Shown here: positions 24,263-36,362 of the stretch, in pieces | Position numbering within the stretch: position 1 is the first letter of the stretch | Layout: every line of letters starts with the position of its first letter | Assembly: GCA_004154925.1 (NCBI GenBank) | Contig: QJNS01000044.1 | Span: 1 to 64,000 of the forward strand | Direction of reading: 5' to 3' | Source of the DNA: Monosporascus cannonballus | Lineage: Eukaryota; Ascomycota; Sordariomycetes; Xylariales | Length of the DNA stretch: 64,000 bases | Program-made: the position numbers and the translations under genes | The notes under the pieces: generated by a model | Told to the model about the DNA's origin: nothing | Databases searched by the model: none | What the model saw: the letters and a program-made list of their open reading frames with translations, nothing else

Positions 24263-26553
24263 ATGTTGGCACCAATGTCCCGCCGCGGGCTATTGCGGCC
24301 CAAGATCTTGTTACTCTTTGCCTTGTCTGTCGCCGGCTTATACTTCTTCCTCATTCACGGATCCGTCAGTCGTTACCCAGGACCCTGGACCGTGGACGCT
24401 GTAGAAAAAGGTCGCCCGGAAACCTCCAGCACTACATCGCAGTCGGCAGATGACATTGGGACTGTCGCAACCGATAATTCTGGAGATCCCGCCACTGGGA
24501 CTTCCGACGGGGCTGACGCTGAGGACGACGTGGTTGATAATTCACCGTCAGTGAAGAACAAAGAAGACGAAATCAAGAAGCAGTTCGAGAAGGAGTATGA
24601 GGAGCTTGGAAAGTATGTTTGACGGGTCGATTGTCCTGCTGCATGTTCTAATAGCTATACAGACATCCGGACGCAGGAGCGATATTCGGAAACACACTTG
24701 AAGACCTCGATCAAGAAAAACACAAGCAACTTACTATCAAGGATCAACTGATACCCACCGACCACAAGACCTCTTATAGTAACGACCAGCCCTATGTCTA
24801 CAATCCATATCCTAAGTACGACGACAAATCTTGGCTGAAGAACCACGAGCCGCATGTCCCATGCGAGGGTCCGGGGGGCCGTGATTTGGCGGACGTCCTT
24901 GTTTTCAAAGGGCATCCTCGCAACTTCCCCGAACCCAGTTTCGGTAGCTATGAAGTCCTGGGCATGGATGGAAATTTATGTTACGAGAGGGAGACACGGT
25001 TGGGATTATACGGGTATCAGCCCCAAAACGTGAGCTCAAGACCATCGGGGAAGTGGAACAAGGTCAACTGGGGTCAGCTACAAGAAACCTGCGTCGAAAA
25101 AAACAAGGCCCGGTTCAAGACCAAAGGAGAATCGAATCCCTACCTGAATATCCTCGGCCGACGGCACAACTCGACGGCAGACGACCGGCCCGGGAGCGAA
25201 GCACGTTCAACGTCCTCTCGGAAATACAATTTTAGAAGGGGAAGCGCACTCAAGGCTAGGGAAACGACGCTGCAGTCAGGCACCAAAAATCCAGATGCGC
25301 GCGCGGAACCTCGGACCGCTCTCCTGCTCCGGACTTACACGGGGAAGGAATACAACGAAAATGACAAGCAGGTCATCCGATCTCTCATCACAGAGCTCTC
25401 CCTGCGTACCGGTGGCCAATACCAGGTGTTCCTCTTTGTCCATGTCAAAGATACGGCTTATGCCATCTGGGATGACGAGTCAACATACCAATACGTCCTC
25501 CGAGACAGTGTCCCTAAGGAGTTCAGGGACCTCACCATCCTCTGGAACGACGAAGCCACGCAGGCCATGTACCCCAAGTTAGACCCTAAGAAGGCAACTG
25601 TCCACGTCGCGCAGTGGTTATCCGTCCAGAAGTTTGCTCAGGAATTCCCCGAATTTGACTACATTTGGAATTGGGAGATGGACGCGAGGATCATTGGTCA
25701 CCATTACGAATTCCTTGAGAAGCTCGTTGCCTTCGCAAAGAAGCAGCCTCGCCGGGGCCTTTGGGAACGGAATGAGCGGTACTATATCCCTTCGATACAC
25801 GGCGACTACGATACTCAATTCCGCAAAGAAGTAGAGCGCGTATCCGGGAAAGAGACGATCTGGGGGGCTCCCGAGTTCCCTTTCATTTCTCCCGTTGGAC
25901 CGAAACCGCCAGTTGCGGACCCTGCGGGTGACAACTACGAATGGGGCGTTGGCGAAGAGGCAGACCTTATCACGGTTGCTCCGATCTTTAACCCTGAAAA
26001 TAGCTCCTGGGTTAGCGCACCGGAGCTCTGGGGTTTCAATGATTCCTCACACCCCACTGAATTATTACCTCGCAGAGCGACCATCGTCACGCACTCAAGG
26101 GTGTCCAAACGCCTTCTCGACATCATGCACGTCGAGAACCTCAGGGGAAACCACATCTCGTCCGAGATGACCACGCAGACTATCTCTCTTCTTCACAGCC
26201 TCAAGGCCGTATATGCCCCCATGCCGATATGGTTCGACAGGCCATGGCCAGGCAAAAGCTTGGCAGCATGGTTCAATGGGGGTCTCAAAGGCGAGAGTGG
26301 TGGCATCGGTTGTGCCATGGGCTGGGGCCGAGAGGGGAGATACCGCGGGGCCACCTGGTACTATCGAGCAACACCACCATCACGACTTTACCTCAACTGG
26401 ATCGGCTTCGAGGATACCGACATCGGTGGGGAAGACTGGGAAGATACCCACGGTCGTCCTTGCTTACCTCCAATGATGGTGCATCCTGTGAAGGATGTCG
26501 TTCCCACCGAGCCTGGCTACAAGAGCGAGTCCAGACTCCCCTACGACGATTGA
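24263..26553 (+). CDS. DUF3405 type II membrane protein, glycosyltransferase-like
   Basis: Exon 1 is 24263-24612 and exon 2 is 24663-26553. The 50-nt intron runs from GTATGT to tacag, giving 746 aa. A short cytoplasmic tail (MLAPMSRRGLLRPK) precedes a single signal-anchor helix at about residues 14-32. An acidic Thr/Ser-rich stem (about 40-115) follows, then the DUF3405 region from about residue 335. That region includes ALLLRTYTGKEY, LTILWNDEATQ, FDYIWNWEMDAR, WGVGEEADLITVAPIFNP and NHISSEMTTQT, and runs to the end (PCLPPMMVHPVK). The WEMDAR block with its acidic residue and the type II topology suggest a Golgi lumenal sugar transferase; this is inference, since DUF3405 activity is not established to my knowledge. 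The stop is at 26551-26553. Nothing is broken. Confidence 0.92.
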
Positions 26554-27846
26554 ATGACAGGCCAATGAAATACACACTTGGCAATCTTAGTCATTCTGGG
26601 CTATCCTTATCATCCGGCACTCCTCTCGACCCAATGTAAACGGCCCCATTGACCGCGGTCGTCCGATGATTAAGTAGGTTCATCTTGCTCACTTTCCCGA
26701 GCCCGGCCCGGACCCGCAACCGACTTGGGCTTGCGAGTTGGTTAGCGTACCAACCTCTTTCTCGGATATGGCATCCGTAGACCGCTAGCCTGTGAGGAGA
26801 CAGGCTGGCTAAACCTGATTTCCAGTGCTCGACTAAGCCTGTTTTCCGCCACATTATTAGCACGCTTTGAGCCTTGACGAGACGCTGCCGCCAGCCCAGG
26901 TGTCGGTCAATAGCGTTACCGCCATGGATGAAAGATAGGGGGGTTTTTTTTTTAAGACACGGTACTTCGTATACCCCACAATGGAAGAACCGAAAAGAGA
27001 GGGTACCGCAAGGAAATTGCAGCATAGGTCATTGTTGCATGGTCGGGCGTTTCGAGGACCTCATTTAGACTCGGGTGCGCCATTCGAGTTGGTGTTTTTA
27101 TACGAGTGGCGAGCTAGTAACCGATCGGAGATCTCAGGGTGGCGACTGTATCCTGATTTTATACAGCCACCGTTATTCGCGAAATCCGAGGAGTCGATCG
27201 GTTGCACTCCGGAAAGGGACTGAGGATTTTCGAGTACATAGCCAGGACTTACCGGTAGTACATATTTGTTCTTTTTTTCTGTGTTAACCTAGATTTCATT
27301 CTCGATTCGCACACCATGCATGTGATCCTCGTCCTAGTAATAATTAGGGGCCAGTGAAGGACTCCATTGGTGTTCTATTTGCGAAGAGCCTCTGCCCCTT
27401 TTGCTCCCCTGAGCTCGGATGCGTGGTAACTTTGGTCCGGCATACTTGGCTTTTCCGTCGAAAGTTCCATTCCATTTCTCTTCGCGTTTGAATCGTCCCG
27501 GGGGTAGAAGTACGTTTCCTGCTCATCAGTGCTGGCCCTTGTTGCTGATTCGCAACTGGTTCTTCCACCAAGGGGCTACGTTATGGCTAGAATACTTAGC
27601 AGTCTTTCTTAGACTTATTTCTCGCCGGGCGCGAGGTATGGACGGTTTAGTCCTTCTACGTATGGACGTGGTCTTCCGAATGAGGCACGTGGTGAAGCAG
27701 CTCCTTTAATTGCATGGTTGACTTTCATACTCGTCCTCCCGTACTTTTCTGCTGGGTCGCTTCTGCATTGGAAGGGAGGAATACGAGCACTACTCCAGTT
27801 ATTGAAGTTGGAGACGGGGGGGGGGGGTAAATTGAACTTNNNNNAA

Positions 27847-27919
<73 letters not shown>

Positions 27920-28001
27920 CCCCCCAAAGTGAACTTCGTCAATACCTCTACCTCGGTTCCTAGCGATCCTCATACATTCATTATTGTGCAGCACAAGACC
28001 C
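26554..28001. other. Convergent intergenic interval with an assembly gap
   Basis: The DUF3405 gene and the MFS transporter gene converge here, so the interval holds two 3' ends. No gene is recognised. The homopolymer tracts and N gap are listed separately. Confidence 0.5.
27816..27925. repeat. G12 run, N gap and 69-nt poly-C tract
   Basis: A run of 12 G's (27816-27827), a 12-nt spacer, five N's (27840-27844), aataa, then 69 consecutive C's (27850-27918), one G and six C's. The complementary runs flank the gap. The true sequence is unreliable; polymerase slippage or an inverted G/C tract is likely. Confidence 0.9.
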
Positions 28002-29742
28002 TCAAGATTCGTCAATCTTGACACCCGCACCGTCGCTTACTACGACCTCAAACCTCTCCTTGCTCTTCTTCACTGGCTTGGGGTCGTTGAAGATCTCCTC
28101 GAGCTCTTCCAGCGACCGGCCCTTGCTCTCGACGGTGACGAAGTACATGAGCACCCAGTGCAGCGCGTGCAGGCACAGGAAGATCGTGTACGTCCTCCAT
28201 CCGATGTCCGCGAGGGCAACGGGCGTCGCGTACATGTTGATGAAGCCGGCCAGGCCTCCGGCGAAGTTCTTGACCGCCATGCCCTTGGCGCGGATGTCGT
28301 TGCTCAGGATCTCGGCCGGGTACAGCGCCTGGAGCGGGGTCCAGCAGAAGGAGCTGATGATGCCGTAGCTGTAGATCATGGCGATGAACGCGTATCCCGC
28401 TCCCGTGGCGATCTGCGCGCCGGCCTTGGCGGCGAGGACGTTGATGGGGATGTAGACGATTCCGCTGAGGAAGACTCCCCAGAGCAGGAGGGGCCGGCGC
28501 CCCGCCTTGTCGACGAAGAAGGCGCCGCAGATGCCGCCGCAGAAGGAAAACACGCTGTTCAGGGCGTTGATGAGCAACTGCTGCCTCGATGAGTGCATGC
28601 CGACGGCGTCGATCATCGTGGGCAGGTAGTAGGATATCACCGAACCGCCGGTGAACTGGTTGAAGACCGCGACGAGCATGACGATCCACATGCGGTAGCG
28701 GGCCGGTCGAGAGTTGACGAGGACCCGGTAGTCCCACCACTTCGTCTCCCTCGATTCCCTCTCGTAGCCGATCGACTGCTGGATCTCCTCGTATTCGAGC
28801 CTCACCACCGCCGAGTCCGGGTTGCCGTTTCCGTGATACTTCACCAGTATCTGGCGAGCTAGCTCGCCCTTGTCCTTGGCGTAGAGCCATCTGGGGCTTT
28901 CCGGGAGGAGCGAGACTGTGGAGATGACGATCGCGGCGGGCACGGCCTGGACTATATAAGGGATGCGCCACGACCAGTTATTCTGTATCAACCCCGTCCC
29001 GTAGCATGTCCACGTAGCCGCTGAGATTCCATTAGTTCAGGGCACGGCGATACGGATGCACATACTTGGACACTTACTCAGAGCCCCCACATACCAGCCG
29101 AACACGTTGTACAGACCACCGGCGAGACCTCTCCAGGTAGGGTAGGCCATCTCGACTAGGTACGTCGGCGCGGACGTGACGCAGAGCGGCACGCCGAAAC
29201 CGACCAGGTATCTCCCGCCGATGAACTGGTCGAGGGTGTGACTCGTCGCCTGCACTATGGACCCGACGATGATGAAGCTCGCGCCGAGCGCCATCCCCTT
29301 CTTGCGCCCGAACATGTCGAGCACCCAGCCGGCGAAGAAGGCGCCGCAAATCTGGCCGGCGGTATAGATGGCCGTGACCAGGCCGATCTTGGGTCCGGTC
29401 CTGCCGACGTCGAAGTATTCGTGGAACTGGTCCATGGCGTTGATGGAGCCCATGACCGACCCGTCGTAGCCGTTCATGATACAATCTATGGATGATGGTT
29501 AGGCAGCCCCGTAGCTAACATTTGGACGTCAGGCCCGCGCCGACCGACGACTCACTCAGCGTTGCGAATAGCATGATGCCGTAGAGCTTTATCTGGGACA
29601 GGGCCTTGTAGTTCGGCGAGTCCTTGGCCACGGCGTCGGCCAGCGCGACGGACTGCACCTTGAGATGCGAGACATTGTGGGCCCTAGGCTGAGCATCGCC
29701 GTCGTGGTGTTCGGCGGACGAATGGGCCGTTGCTTTCTCCAT
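28002..29742 (-). CDS. MFS sugar transporter, lactose/hexose permease type
   Basis: Proton-linked sugar importer in the plasma membrane. Exons are 29742-29556, 29485-29078 and 29020-28002, giving 537 aa. Introns are 70 and 57 nt (GTGAGT/catag and GTAAGT/ctcag). Sugar-porter signatures are present: NGYDGSVMGS after TM1, GRKKGMALGA between TM2 and TM3, PESPRWL in the central loop, QFTGGSVISYYLP in TM7 and GRRPLLLWG between TM8 and TM9. The hydrophilic ends and 12 probable TM helices fit fungal LAC12-like or hexose permeases; the substrate cannot be told. The ATG at 29742 gives the usual short hydrophilic N-terminus. An in-frame ATG at 29784 would add 14 basic residues. The first exon/intron boundary lies in TM1. 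Confidence 0.92.
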
Positions 29743-32700
29743 TGCTACGGATCGGACTGGACCTTTCCTTTTCGCAACGCTCATGCTACCATGGGTCAAA
29801 CCTCTGCGGCGATCACCGGGGAGCCTATGCATATATACTCATGGCCCCGCCTCTCCGCACATTGCCATGCATGGCCTCGAGACCATCGACCCCACCTCAA
29901 TACGACTGGAAGCGTCTGGCCTCTATTATACCGCAATGAACTACAGACCAGCTTGGCAATCCCCAGGTTTGCTAATCCGGGGGTGGACGCGGGGGTGCGG
30001 GCGGCCACCCCCTTCTCTGGTAAATCCCCGCACTCGCGCGATGCGGCGATAAGCAACGCCCGTGAAACTCATAAGCGGTTAACCAGCACTCTGCCCAGTT
30101 GTCATTCGGGCCCTGCTTCCGAAAGGACCGGATCCGACTGCCGAAATGCCTACGTTACCGTAGTCGGCCTGCGATCCGCTGCCTTGGGGGCGTGGTGGCC
30201 CGACGCTCCGTTCTATGTTTGTTACTCATGGGAAAATATCGTCGCCCACAAAACGCACCAATCGCCTGCCGAGCAAAACCCCGAGGTCGTCTTGGTATGT
30301 CTTCTTGCCACGGCGAGCACTTACGGCTTCATCCCCGCACGGCACGAAGGATTTTAGTTTGTGAATCTGCTTCTCTTAGCTAGTCATCAGGTTCCAGCAA
30401 GAACTGGACAAAGTGGACAAGGCGTTGCTCTGGTTTTCGGGCTCGTCTGGCGCTGGAGCTGGGCTAAAGAAAGGGGGGAGGGGGGTTCAAGGGTGGGACG
30501 CGCGGAGGTGTGCATCTACCTACTCTAACTCGAGCTGCCTTGGACTCTGGGGCAGCAGTGCCTATGGAGCCTAGCAGGATGAGTAGGTGCAGATGTCACG
30601 GAGATATCAGCACGTCATGTTAGTTAAGAAAATCGAGCGGGGAATACTTGTAGGATGCTACTTTTAACAAAGCAGGGGCTGGTCTACCGGACAGGCCATC
30701 GATCGTTACAGGGTTTCTCCAACTTCTCCGGATGGAGCTCCGCGGGGGCTCCCCCAAGGTATTTGCATATTTGGGGTCGGGCTAATCCGTTTCTCATTAG
30801 CTAGCCTTAATAGGTCTGGATACTACCATACCCGACGGACCATTGTCGTTCTTCGCAGACTGTTAGGCGTGTTCTGGGATTGCAATCAATGTTATAACAC
30901 CCACGCCGCAGTATGCGCAAAACCTCTCCGTGGGCATGAGACACATGAACGGTGGCCTACCTACGCGGAACTAACCCCCACGTGCTGGGTGTCTCGTACG
31001 AGGCTATGATGGCAATTGTTATATCACATCGGCGGGGCAAGGTCTAGATCGGACGACCGGTCTAAAGCCGGCCGAGACGCTACCAAGTCATCTGCGCTGC
31101 TGGTACTACAGCCTCATCGCAAGGGACACACCGCAAACCCGGTTGTCGGCGAAGAATACTGAATCATTACTGCAAGCATCTCTCTCCGTGCAGCTGGATC
31201 TAGGTTCAAATGAGGCCCAATGAAAAGATCGTTTTACCCGGGGCGAATCTGCGAAGCAGCCCATTTCTGAACCGTGACAACCCCCTGGCATGTGCCTGTG
31301 TTCAGGAGACTCTTCATCATTGTTATGGTCCCCCCTCGTGCCTGGAATACGAGACCCTTCAAGAATAGTGACGGCCCCTGCTATTTTAGAGGTCTAAGCC
31401 AAAACGTAACATGGGCGCCACGATACGCGAGAGGCACCCCCCCCCTCTTCCCCCCCTTTTTTTTCTTTTTTTTTCGTGTCACGTAAGTTTCTGCCTCTAG
31501 GCCTACCGTACTATCAGCTGGTTAGTGTGCGGGTGGAAAGGAGAAAACAAGAGCGACTAATTTGTACCATCATTTTGGAGCGGCGATGTCTTTAAGGCCA
31601 CTGAAGCTGTGCGCTGTGCGTGTTCTCATGACACACCCGAACGAAGACATGCTACCTAGGAGAAGCAGTGAGTATGACGAGACCTGCATAGGACCCGATG
31701 GCTATAATTCAGAGTGCGCCGCCTGCGGAGCAAAAGATCGATGGACGAATCTGGGAGAGGTTCACGAGACGCATTGTCCGGCACGTTCCCATGGCCTATG
31801 TTGCCCGCAAGACCTTCGCGAACTACGGACGCGTCTAAAAATCTGTGATAAGAGCGATATAGCGCATGGACTTGGGATTTGGGGCCGGGTCAGGGGATGG
31901 ATGAGGATGCCCAGAGCACCGAGAAGTTCACATATGGCCGCTCGGTCCGGCCGAACCAGCTGAAAAGCTACCTTGCCCTCCCCACCGTCGTTCGATTTTG
32001 AAGAGATCAAAGAGAGAAGAAAACTGAGAAAGCTTCATGATGTCTGGGCTCCTGGCAGCGACCTGCGAGACCACGGGGACTTCGGGGTGAGGTCACTACC
32101 GACCCCAAACCGCTGCATCGATTTCCATCGCATTATGCTTATCATCAAGCTCCCAGCGTCTTGCTTATATTAAAGAATTTCCGAGTTAGCATTGCCGAGG
32201 CCACGTGATATTTCATCACGGCACCGGGCTGGTTGCGTGTTACTGGCGATGGCGATAAGCAGCCCTTAACGACCATTGACGGGCGTATTAGACACGGCGC
32301 TATACCTGACAGGTGGCCTGGGTGGGATTCCCCGAGTAGGAAGTATTGGGCGCTGATAGTCCCTCTGTCACAGTTAAGCTGATCGGAAGATAAGGCTGCA
32401 TAGGGTGTGGAAAGTGATAATTGTCCGATTAGAATTGAGCTCTAAGGAGTGGTGGCTAGGAAGCTCTCTATATACTGTGTGCTCACCGGATTAAGGTTGT
32501 TCCGGGGTGCTTGGAGCTTTTGATGACTAACGGACGCTCCTATTCTACGACACCCTCGGCATCACAGAAGGTGATTTGCTACCTGACTGAGACCTGTACT
32601 ATCCTTCGAACAAATTATCGGCGACCACGGGTGTTTCGTCTGGAGCAGGACGTGGAGGATGCTGATGTCGCGAAAGCCGACACGTACGACGGCCTCCTCG

Positions 32701-33509
32701 GAGCTGTGAGCGTTCACAAGACGATTTCCTACTACAATATTCTGCCTCGCACATTTACAGGCCGGCAAATTGAGAGCACGACTTGGTTTGAAGCCCCTTG
32801 CCGGTCCCGGATGTTGTCAAGCTCTTTAGCCTGAATATGCGCATCCCGATGTATCCCTCCAAATAGAAGCTGGTCTGGATCACCTCCACATCAATAATCC
32901 GAGCTGCATTCCGCAGTACAACATGGCTGTTAGGGTTAACACAGACGCCCTTGGTCCATCCAGCTCTAATGAGTTGGAAAGGAACTCCAGCCGTGGATGT
33001 TGCCAGCTGGGCCGAAAATCGTCTGGTAGGAACGGATCAGTCCAGTACGATACGTATATTATACTTTCAAAAGCTCGATTATAATCGAGGGCTGCATAGG
33101 TGTTAAGAGCAACAGACAACGAGAGAAACGGGCAAGGTATTGGAGCCAAAAGGGGTGGAAATGGACTTGACAGCTCGAACAGCCGGAATATATATGTGGA
33201 GGTGCGAGGGCGTGTTAATGCGCATATCTTGTCATCCCCTGACTGGTTGGCACTGGTTAATCTGCCGGCATTGAGTATCAGCTCACTTGCAGAAAATAGG
33301 TGGAGAGGTGTGATTCTTCATATGTATGTAACCTCGTATTATCCTAACAAATCAGGCGATAGATTTTGTCACTTATTGAGCGTCGCATAGTTGTGCCATC
33401 AGCCATCCAGGTGTATAACAACAGCCCGTCTCCACGTACCCCTTGAATTTGTCTAAGAGACTCCAACTGTTATATGCTAACCATTTCTGCATGTCAATAT
33501 TCAGTCACG
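29743..33509. other. 3.8-kb gene-poor interval
   Basis: Contains the transporter's promoter side, C/T homopolymer runs at about 31437-31475, and several frames up to about 130 codons (for example 31562-31963) without recognisable domains or conserved-looking composition. I see no supportable gene. Confidence 0.35.
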
Positions 33510-34081
33510 ATGCTATTCCTCACGTTGTTGGCTGCCGCCGGCCTGGCTACGGCTCCAGCTAGAGCAACTCCTGTGGCTCTGAGAGAAACCGAGCAGGCTT
33601 TCCACATCCCGTTCATCAACGCCTACTTGCCAAGCAGGGCGCCAGGAAACACTCCTTACTGTTCTCTACGGTGTATGCAACATCCACAGTATACAAGGTG
33701 TTATCAGGAGCCCGGCTGATCATCCCCTTAGTTAGCGTCACGGATATGTCGACGTCCACCTCGACAATCTGCAGCGCCCAGCACGGGCCATGCGTCTGGT
33801 CATCGCAGGACCCAGTTCCGGCAGAGAAGCCCCTGGATGCGGAGCATCCGGCCCTGTGCGACGATCCGAGCTTCAGCTTCTACATTGACGTGTACGAGGG
33901 TGTGTCTAACTACAGTGTGGCCATTTCACGTACCGTTGATGACGACGAGCATTTTGGCATCAGCGAGTTCATCAACTCTGACAATTTCCCGGATTCGTGG
34001 GGTATGACCTGTGGAGAGAGCGGCATATGTAATGCATGGGTCAGCAGTAGGACGCACCCTGTCGTAGTTCCCTTTATTTGA
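33510..34081 (+). CDS. Candidate small secreted protein
   Basis: Predicted exons are 33510-33670 and 33736-34081, giving 168 aa. The 65-nt intron runs from GTGTATG to gttag, with a branch-like ctgat. The N-terminus MLFLTLLAAAGLATAPARA is a clear signal peptide with an Ala-x-Ala end. The mature part is Cys-containing (PYCS, ICSAQHGPC, ALCDD, MTCGESGIC), acidic in the middle and has no transmembrane helix. Small size, cysteines and gene-poor surroundings fit a fungal secreted effector-like or cell-wall protein; I know no family for it. An alternative is that the region is translated straight through: the second frame reads TVYATSTVYKVLSG inside the proposed intron. That would imply a one-nucleotide frameshift near 33667 rather than an intron. 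Confidence 0.55.
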
Positions 34082-34809
34082 GTTGTAAGGATGCGGGTTG
34101 TAAACCCGAGGGACAGAAGCTAGAATGACAAGTCAAAGCCGTGGTCGAATGCACGTTGTCAAATAGCCCAATTGGCTTTTTGCCACATATGGAAGAGTAC
34201 ATCAACATTGCTAGGACAATCAGTTCCGTATGGACTTGGAAAGGTATGAAGGGGTTTCATGAAGATATGCTTGAAGAACGCGAAGAGACAACGCCAAGCC
34301 TATATGGAATCGTTTGCGGGAAAGAACTACGAACCTAAATACAGATTTGGCGGAAAAGATATCTATCCTAGGGGATTGAGATTCAACGAATAATTAGCCG
34401 GAAAAGAGGGGATAATATTCATTTACTTTACTCGCGGAACTCTTAGACTGTCTTATTAAGCTGGAAGGTCTGGCGTAGATCGTATCAATGCTTGATGTCA
34501 ACTAGTTTGCCTGTCCAGCATTTGTCATTACGTCTCCCACAGCAAATCTAGCGTTTGCAGTCACCTCCAAACGAGTAAGGTATTATGAAAATTCGAAACG
34601 GGCAGCTAACAAGCTTACGACCATTTCGTATAACCTTATATACAATGCAGTGAAGGCCGGCCGACTAGGACTATGTACCCCTATATATCTTCTTCGAGCA
34701 TTAGTCCATTCGAGCTAGTTCGAGCAATCAGATTTGACTAGGATCCGTGGCTCTGGGCTATTTGTCAAGTGACATCATGAGAACACGCGGCTCGCCCTGC
34801 TTCCCACGC
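34082..34809. other. Gene-free interval
   Basis: Short interval downstream of the secreted-protein candidate. It becomes AT-richer after 34360. No gene or repeat is recognised. Confidence 0.4.
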
Positions 34810-35259
34810 TTACCAGTCCAGCCGGACCCGTCTCTTGCGATAAGCCTCGAGGTTCTTCCACGTCTCCGTTAAGCGCTGGGCGTTCCTATACTCGACGACA
34901 CTCAGCACCTCCTCGTCGTCCCCGTCGTCGATACCCGCCTTCCGCCTCTGCTTGCGCACCTTGAGCCGCAGCTCCTCCGGGAGCGCCGGGGAGCGGAGCT
35001 TCAGCGCGAGGACCAGGTCGAACTTCCGGGCCCGCCTCAAGCGGCCGAGCTTCACCATGCGGCCGGCGTGCCTGCAGAGCGCGATCAGCCGCACATCCAG
35101 GCACTCGCAGCTCACCGAGTGGCCGACGGTCAGGTCCAGCAGACTGTCCGCGGTCTTCTTGGAGGCGATGCCGATGCATCTCGAACGCGGGTTCTTGACT
35201 ACCTAGCCCCCTTTTCCCGGCTTGCGGGCCGCCAGGAGCATATCGTCTGTTTTCGCCAT
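34810..35259 (-). pseudogene. ORF of unknown function interrupted by a TAG
   Basis: From an ATG at 35259 a GC-rich frame reads MAKTDDMLLAARKPGKGG, hits TAG (35205-35203), and then continues open for 131 codons to a stop at 34810. Segments include CIGIASKKTADSLLDLTVGH, CECLDVRLIALCRHAGRM and LRRARKFDLVLALKLRSP, ending in a basic, charged tail. The composition looks protein-coding (third-position GC, Arg/Leu-rich) and clearly unlike its AT-richer flanks. I do not recognise the family. Either the TAG is a nonsense mutation, or the true start is a later Met (35115) giving 101 aa, or a missed intron bridges the stop. I favour a degraded gene. Confidence 0.4.
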
Positions 35260-36362
35260 GTTTAGAATTGTGTGGTGAATAGTCAGTGAAGAGAATTACG
35301 GACGGTACAAAAGCGGCGAGACTCCGAGGGACATGCCAAGGTGCCGGGATATATGAGTGCGGACATGTGTCCTGAACAACATCTTCATCCCCCCTTTGTT
35401 TCGTGCAATTTGTGGTTCAACAAAAAGGAAGCGTATTGTCAAAATCATCCATAATCATCGTCGCGTTGTTGCGAGGCCCGATAATGAACAATGACTCTAA
35501 GAAGGGTGAGATTTATATGTGCCCCGAGCCATTTTTTTTTTCAAGAAATTGTCTCTGACATGGTCGACCAAATATTGACCGCGCGGGAAGAACCAGCAGT
35601 TCCGGGTAGCCGATGGTTTTTATGAAGTATAGATTAACTGGACCAGAATAGTCTCACCCTATGCTCTATACCTCTCATTGGTTAGGTGGATTTTGTCACC
35701 TTTAAAGAGGCAGCGCGGAAGCCATAAATAGATCATTGACCTTATGGATGGAGCCCATTGTCTAGGTATGAAAGAATCTGTCCGCAAAGGCTTATTGTGT
35801 ACCTGATCCCGCGCTCTCGTAAGTCCTTTGCATCTCCGCTGTTCTTCTACCTGGAATACACCTTATTCTCGGTCTTGCCTATGCTTCGATTCATAACGGG
35901 CCTCGCGAGTGTGGGGCGCTGGCGCCGGATAATGGATTTGTTATGCCACGCCTCCTATGACGTAGATCATCAGCCACTGTTGCGGATGAAGACTCGGTTG
36001 GGCGGGAGGGGGATCTAGTCAGCCCGTCGTCACCTTCGAAGTTTGACATGAGGTATCGTGTTTCCTGTCCACCCGGCAAGCATGCCATGTGCGTTGGTCT
36101 CTGGCCGTCCCTGAGAATAACCCCTTGAGGCTTTAGTGCATATAACCGATAAAAAGAGTAGAAATGCGTAATTATACAGCGAAAGATGCAAGTCAACCTA
36201 CAGACAGTAAGGGTGCAAATGCTAGAAAACGCTACGAAATACAACTTGCAGATATTGTGGTATCATGGCTGAACCCCTCAGCTGCTGTGACCGTATGACT
36301 ATATGCAAAAGTCCAAATCAAACGCCCTGCACCCCCGTCCAGTACGCCCGTCTAGATGCTCT
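35260..36362. other. Gene-free interval
   Basis: Contains a T10 run near 35532 and otherwise unremarkable sequence between the interrupted ORF and the 3' end of the four-TM gene. Confidence 0.4.

Noticed and set aside
27850..27925. Possible repeat array or CRISPR-like structure
   Set aside because: It is a simple C homopolymer next to an assembly gap with no spacers, in a eukaryotic genome.
31562..31963. Plus-strand 133-codon frame with Cys pairs
   Set aside because: The Cys spacing does not fit a zinc finger I know and the surroundings show no coding signal; left as intergenic.
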